Origin: WACF01 sp040880205
Lineage (GTDB): Bacteria > Pseudomonadota > Gammaproteobacteria > Pseudomonadales > Cellvibrionaceae
DNA length: 9,307 bases
Direction: 5' to 3'
NCBI GenBank assembly: GCA_040880205.1
Contig: JBBDIU010000001.1
Location: 1 to 9,307 of the forward strand
Below, one piece after another: positions 6,217 to 9,307 of this stretch. The position numbers and the translations under genes are program-made. The notes beneath the pieces were generated by a model. That model searched no databases, was not told the DNA's origin, and saw only the letters and a program-made list of their open reading frames with translations. The stretch's first letter is position 1. Each line of letters opens with the position of its first letter.

Positions 6217-6423
6217 TTAGCGGCGGAAGAGGTAGCTGATTAGGCTGAGGACGACGCTGACGATGATCATGCTGGTGATAGGGAAGTAAAAGGCGCCATT
6301 GTCCCGTTCGATGCGGATATCGCCGGGTAAGCGCCCGAACCAGCTCAGGGCGTTAGGAAAATAATACAGCAGCAAGCCGATGATGAGACAGATTGCGCCG
6401 ATTGCGATGAAGACTTTGGCCAC
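6217..6423 (-). CDS. DUF2905 family small membrane protein
   Basis: This 68-aa protein has two hydrophobic helices (about residues 3-22 and 48-66) separated by the family signature 'GRLPGDIRIERDNGAFYFPI', which identifies DUF2905. The start is GTG 6423, preceded by a strong AAGGAGG Shine-Dalgarno (6434-6428) four bases away. Length and topology are normal for the family. It is a predicted inner-membrane protein of unknown function, often found in bacterial genomes as a lone small gene. It lies downstream of the Bcr/CflA transporter on the same strand with a 132-bp gap. That gap holds a candidate -10 and heptamer array 3, so it may be transcribed on its own with the array in its leader. Confidence 0.92.
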   Translation of the reverse strand: MAKVFIAIGAICLIIGLLLYYFPNALSWFGRLPGDIRIERDNGAFYFPITSMIIVSVVLSLISYLFRR

Positions 6424-6444
6424 CGTTCCTCCTTGGGTTCGGTA

Positions 6445-6500
6445 GTGGATACTGGATACTGGGTAGTGGAAAGTGGAAAGTGGAAAGTGGGGAGTGGGCT
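6445..6500 (+). repeat. Heptamer tandem array 3 (unit GTGGAWA)
   Basis: Eight consecutive 7-bp units: GTGGATA, CTGGATA, CTGGGTA, GTGGAAA three times, GTGGGGA and GTGGGCT. It lies 10 bp upstream of the DUF2905 Shine-Dalgarno. On the transcribed minus strand it would be a C/T-rich leader segment. Confidence 0.93.
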
Positions 6501-6507
6501 TCGAGGC

Positions 6508-6513
6508 AGTATA
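6508..6513 (-). promoter_or_regulatory. Candidate -10 element for the DUF2905 gene
   Basis: Minus-strand TATACT matches five of six bases of the -10 consensus. No good -35 is seen at 16-18 nt. If real, transcription starts near 6501 and heptamer array 3 is the first part of the transcript. Confidence 0.35.
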
Positions 6514-6555
6514 ACGGATTTGGATGGGGCGGGTGTGTAGCGGTGGGACGGCAAT

Positions 6556-7740
6556 TTAAGTCGCGTCGGGATTGCGGCCGGCTAGTAGATAGGCCAACAG
6601 CAGGAGAAAGCCGCAGAGGGCCATGACGGCGGTTAGCGGCGTGCTGCTGGTGCTGTGCAACAGGCTGACCACGGTGCCGGCCAGTGCCGCGATGCCGAAG
6701 CGCAGGGTGCCGATAACGGCGGACGTGGCACCGGATATATGAGCGAAGCGCGACATGACGATGGCCATGACGTTGCTGGTCAGTATTCCCATATTGGCGA
6801 TGAACAGGGCGCAGCAAACGATGATGACAGGCAGTGGCGGTTTTGGAATAAAGCTGATGACCGCCAGGCAAATACTGGCAAACACCACCAGGCACACGCT
6901 CGCCCGCAACAATTTTGCATTGCCGAGTCGGTAAACCAGGCGATTGCTGGTGTAGGTCAGGCTGAGGGTGCCGATGACGTTGAGGCCGAACAGAACCCCG
7001 TACAGCTGCGGCGAAACACCATACAGCTCGATATATACGAAAGGCGAGGCGGTAATAAAAGTCATGAGTCCCGCAAACACCAAACTTGTGCAAAGCGCCA
7101 GACCCAGGCAGTGGCGATCGCCCAGCAGCAACTTGTAATTGGCGACAAGCCCACGCATGTTCAAGGGCTTGCGTCGGTTGGCGGCAAGAGTTTCCGGGAT
7201 CGCTATCTTAAAAAGCGTTCCACTCAGGATAGCGATAAGCACCAGGGTGAAAAAAATGCCGCGCCAGCCGCCCACGGTAAAAATCAATCCGCCGATCATT
7301 GGCGCGATCATGGGGGCAATGGCCATGACCATCATAATGAATCCCATGGTGCTGGTGTAATCGGGGCCGCTGAAGCGGTCCTTTACCAAGGCGGGTACGG
7401 TCACGGAAATGGCGGCGGAACCGGTCGCTTGCAAGGCGCGCGCGGCCAGTAGGGTTTCGATGGAGGGAGCGAGCGTACAAAGCAATGCGCCGCCCACGTA
7501 TAAGGCCAAACCGCAAAAAATTGTTCGGCGTCGGCCGAAGGCATCGGACAAAGGACCAAAAAACAATTGCGGAATGGCGAAGAATAAAAGGTAGATGCTC
7601 ACCGTCATTTGTACGGTGCCGGGTGATGCCTGCAAATCGTCGGCAATGGCGGGCATGCTGGGCAGGTACATGTCGATGGCCAGCGGTGACAGGCCGACCA
7701 GAAGACCGAGCAATACAATGAATAAACGGTGAGAGGACAT
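6556..7740 (-). CDS. Bcr/CflA-type major facilitator drug efflux transporter
   Basis: This 394-aa inner-membrane protein has about 12 hydrophobic segments, a normal length for the DHA1 drug:H+ antiporters. The first helix ends in 'PLAIDMYLPSMPAIADDL', the signature of the Bcr/CflA subfamily. Between helices 2 and 3 is the MFS motif A, 'GPLSDAFGRRRTI'. Helix 5 carries a motif-C-like 'AIAPMIAPMIGG'. Members export drugs or small metabolites such as bicyclomycin, chloramphenicol, sulfonamides or cysteine-pathway compounds. The substrate here cannot be told. ATG 7740 was chosen because the conserved start of helix 1 follows it directly. An in-frame TTG 18 nt upstream would add six residues and has no better ribosome site. 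Only 71 bp separate it from the PQQ protein gene upstream, and this gap holds an intrinsic terminator. Confidence 0.93.
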   Translation of the reverse strand: MSSHRLFIVLLGLLVGLSPLAIDMYLPSMPAIADDLQASPGTVQMTVSIYLLFFAIPQLFFGPLSDAFGRRRTIFCGLALYVGGALLCTLAPSIETLLAARALQATGSAAISVTVPALVKDRFSGPDYTSTMGFIMMVMAIAPMIAPMIGGLIFTVGGWRGIFFTLVLIAILSGTLFKIAIPETLAANRRKPLNMRGLVANYKLLLGDRHCLGLALCTSLVFAGLMTFITASPFVYIELYGVSPQLYGVLFGLNVIGTLSLTYTSNRLVYRLGNAKLLRASVCLVVFASICLAVISFIPKPPLPVIIVCCALFIANMGILTSNVMAIVMSRFAHISGATSAVIGTLRFGIAALAGTVVSLLHSTSSTPLTAVMALCGFLLLLAYLLAGRNPDAT

Positions 7741-7767
7741 TGGCTGGCGCCATATCAACGGGTATAC

Positions 7768-7793
7768 AAAAAGGCCACTGTTGGGTCCTTTTT
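7768..7793 (-). terminator. Intrinsic terminator between the PQQ protein and the transporter
   Basis: Stem AAAAAGG/CCTTTTT, extended inward by CCA/TGG past a 2-nt bulge, with a run of T's on the minus strand. It lies 19-44 nt after the stop of the PQQ protein gene. It is symmetrical enough to act in both directions. The GC part is short, so strength is uncertain. Confidence 0.65.
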
Positions 7794-7811
7794 AGTGACG
7801 CGTGGATGTAA

Positions 7812-9305
7812 CTACTTTTTGGGGCGGAAAGCCAGCAACACGTTGCCAGCGGGTTGGCTGAAGCGCCCGTAACCGGAGTTGACAAACAGCATTCCATCGC
7901 CGGCGAAAATGGCGTGGCTATCGATGCTACCACCCTTGCCCTCGACGCCGTTCAAGGTAACGAAATCGCGCAGGGTATCGTACTCCCAGACGATTTTGCC
8001 GGTTTTGCCGTCGAACACGTAGAGCTTGCCGTCAATCGAGCCGGCGACCACGGATTGGTCGATCGCCAGCGGCGTGGCGGACAGACCGTAGCGGCCTTCG
8101 CACAGTTCGTAGCGCTCCTTGCGGCCGTTGTCACAGTCGGCTTTCACGGGGGTGCGCCACAGTACTTCGCCGGTGCTGATGTCCACCGCATTCATGCCCG
8201 GTTCCGGCTTCCAGCCCTCGTAGGTGGTGTTGATATGCGGGTCGCTGATGGGGGCGAACACCCGTTCGCCGTCCATGGCCATCCCCCAGTGCACGCCGCC
8301 CAGCGCGGTTCCCTGACCGAAACGTTTATTCCACACCACTTCGCCATTTTTTTCGGGATCAATCGCCCACACATCGCCGGATTTCTGGCCGGCCAGAATA
8401 ATATCGCTACCGTCCTTGCGCTTGGCAATGATGGGGGCACCGCCAAAATCGAAGTCCTTCAAAATGCTGTCTTCCGGCCTGGGGCAGTTGGGATTGGAGT
8501 TTTCCCAGGGTACCCGGCAGCCGATGTGCCACACGTCGTTTGCCAGGGCCTGGAAACCCCATTTGAGTTCGCCGGTTTTGATGTCGATGGCCAGTATCGC
8601 ATCGCTGGTTTTAGTGGCCGGCAGCGACGTATTTTGACCGGTGGTGGCATAAACCAGACCGCGCTTGACGTCGATTGAAGGCGTGGACCAGATGGGCGCG
8701 CCGGATGGGCCGCGCTGCTTGACGCCCGTGCTGCTGACCTCGCCGGTGTATTCCGCATCCTTCATGGTGTGGTAGGTCCACAGCTTTTCACCGGTCTTGG
8801 CATCCAGGGCCGCCACAGCGCCGTGTTCGTCGCAACATTCATAACGCGGATTAGCGCCGCTGCCGACCCCGGATGCTGAAAGCGGAACAATGACGCGGTC
8901 CTTATAAAGAACCGGTGCGCCGGTAATACCGGCACGGGCCGAATGGCCGGCCGCGGCGTCCCAAATCTTCTCGCCGGTTTTGGCATCCACCGCTTGAACC
9001 TGACCGCGACCCACGGCAAAAATCAGCGCTTTCTTTCCACCCTCGCCCAATTCGCCATAAGCCACTGAGTTGCTGATGGGCGAACCCGCATCGTAGGCCC
9101 ATTTAACGCAGGCGCTTTGGGTATCCATTGCCAGCAGTTTGCCGGTGGCATTGGCGGCGTAGAACAGGGTGGAGCCGACGATCGGGGCCACGCCGCGCAA
9201 GGCGCTAACCTCGGGAAAGGCAACCGCCCAGGCGAGTTCCAGGTTGGCCAGATCGGCACTGGTCAGCCGGGCCTGTTCGGCACTCAGGTAGCCACTGCTT
9301 TCCAC
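7812..9305 (-). CDS. PQQ beta-propeller dehydrogenase, polyvinyl alcohol dehydrogenase-like (5' end beyond window)
   Basis: The C-terminal 497 aa of a quinoprotein. The frame is open to the edge; GTG at 9305 is probably internal. Seven tryptophan-docking repeats of the form A-x-D-x-x-T-G-x-x-x-W are visible ('VQAVDAKTGEKIW', 'VAALDAKTGEKLW', 'ILAIDIKTGELKW', 'MNAVDISTGEVLW', 'LYVFDGKTGKIVW' and two looser ones), consistent with an eight-bladed PQQ propeller. Adjacent cysteines at nt 8837-8832 ('YECCDEHG') match the vicinal disulfide that lies over PQQ in this class. 'GPSGAPIWSTPSID', 'SDAILAIDIKTG' and 'GGVHWGMAMDG' are those of cytochrome-linked polyvinyl alcohol dehydrogenase. It would act in the periplasm, oxidising alcohols and passing electrons to cytochrome c. 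The signal peptide and any heme-c domain (CxxCH) would be upstream, outside. The real substrate may be another alcohol. Confidence 0.88.
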   Translation of the reverse strand: MESSGYLSAEQARLTSADLANLELAWAVAFPEVSALRGVAPIVGSTLFYAANATGKLLAMDTQSACVKWAYDAGSPISNSVAYGELGEGGKKALIFAVGRGQVQAVDAKTGEKIWDAAAGHSARAGITGAPVLYKDRVIVPLSASGVGSGANPRYECCDEHGAVAALDAKTGEKLWTYHTMKDAEYTGEVSSTGVKQRGPSGAPIWSTPSIDVKRGLVYATTGQNTSLPATKTSDAILAIDIKTGELKWGFQALANDVWHIGCRVPWENSNPNCPRPEDSILKDFDFGGAPIIAKRKDGSDIILAGQKSGDVWAIDPEKNGEVVWNKRFGQGTALGGVHWGMAMDGERVFAPISDPHINTTYEGWKPEPGMNAVDISTGEVLWRTPVKADCDNGRKERYELCEGRYGLSATPLAIDQSVVAGSIDGKLYVFDGKTGKIVWEYDTLRDFVTLNGVEGKGGSIDSHAIFAGDGMLFVNSGYGRFSQPAGNVLLAFRPKK

Positions 9306-9307
9306 AT

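Noticed and set aside
6655..7452. 265-aa plus-strand reading frame opposite the transporter gene
   Set aside because: Its composition is rich in Gln, His, Asp and Gly, as expected from the complement of hydrophobic codons. It is a shadow of the transporter.
7854..8678. 274-aa plus-strand reading frame opposite the PQQ protein gene
   Set aside because: It is antisense to a gene with clear conserved motifs, and its translation has no recognisable domain. It arises from codon bias on the other strand.

Overview
The window reads as chromosomal DNA of a free-living, probably marine, Gammaproteobacterium. The placement is an inference. It rests on moderate-to-high GC, a Bcr/CflA transporter, a DUF2905 protein, a periplasmic PQQ beta-propeller oxidoreductase of the polyvinyl-alcohol-dehydrogenase type, and a secreted 'PDGTPDFQGVW' protein. 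I would look first in Cellvibrionales/Halieaceae-like lineages. No mobile element, tRNA, rRNA or CRISPR array is visible.

Layout. (1) Positions 3-1187 (+) hold the end of a DUF58 gene, cut by the window edge. (2) It converges on, and overlaps by 23 bp, a type-II lumazine synthase gene (ribH2-like, 1165-1680, -). That gene is led by a clear FMN riboswitch (about 1763-1937, -) with a candidate promoter at 1956-1984. (3) About 320 bp follow without a supported gene. Then comes a large fused gene (2304-4772, +): an ANL adenylation domain, an acyl-carrier domain, and a membrane acyltransferase-3-like domain with an R-X10-H motif. It looks like a one-polypeptide analogue of the DltA/DltC/DltB logic. 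Its N-terminus is unusually short. (4) A hairpin at 4846-4877 with A and T tracts on its two sides serves as a terminator for this gene and for the convergent secreted-protein gene (4889-5923, -). (5) The rest is a minus-strand run. Read in transcription order it is a PVADH-like PQQ enzyme (from beyond the right edge to 7812), an intrinsic terminator, a Bcr/CflA transporter (6556-7740), DUF2905 (6217-6423), and the secreted protein.

The ribH2 riboswitch unit is the one place where function and regulation are both clear: FMN is expected to lower lumazine synthase expression. The fused gene probably activates a carboxylic acid in the cytosol, holds it on the carrier domain, and passes it through the membrane domain to an unknown acceptor. 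The PQQ enzyme, the exporter and the secreted protein suggest an envelope or periplasmic theme, but nothing ties them into one pathway.

The most striking non-coding signal is a set of three tandem arrays in three separate intergenic gaps (about 4765-4849, 6144-6185, 6445-6500). All have a 7-bp period, but each has a different repeat unit, and all have their purine-rich strand on +. They recall the heptameric short tandem repeats known from cyanobacteria. A second non-coding signal is a 9+9 bp inverted repeat (5990-6021) that overlaps the -35 element of the candidate promoter of the secreted-protein gene.
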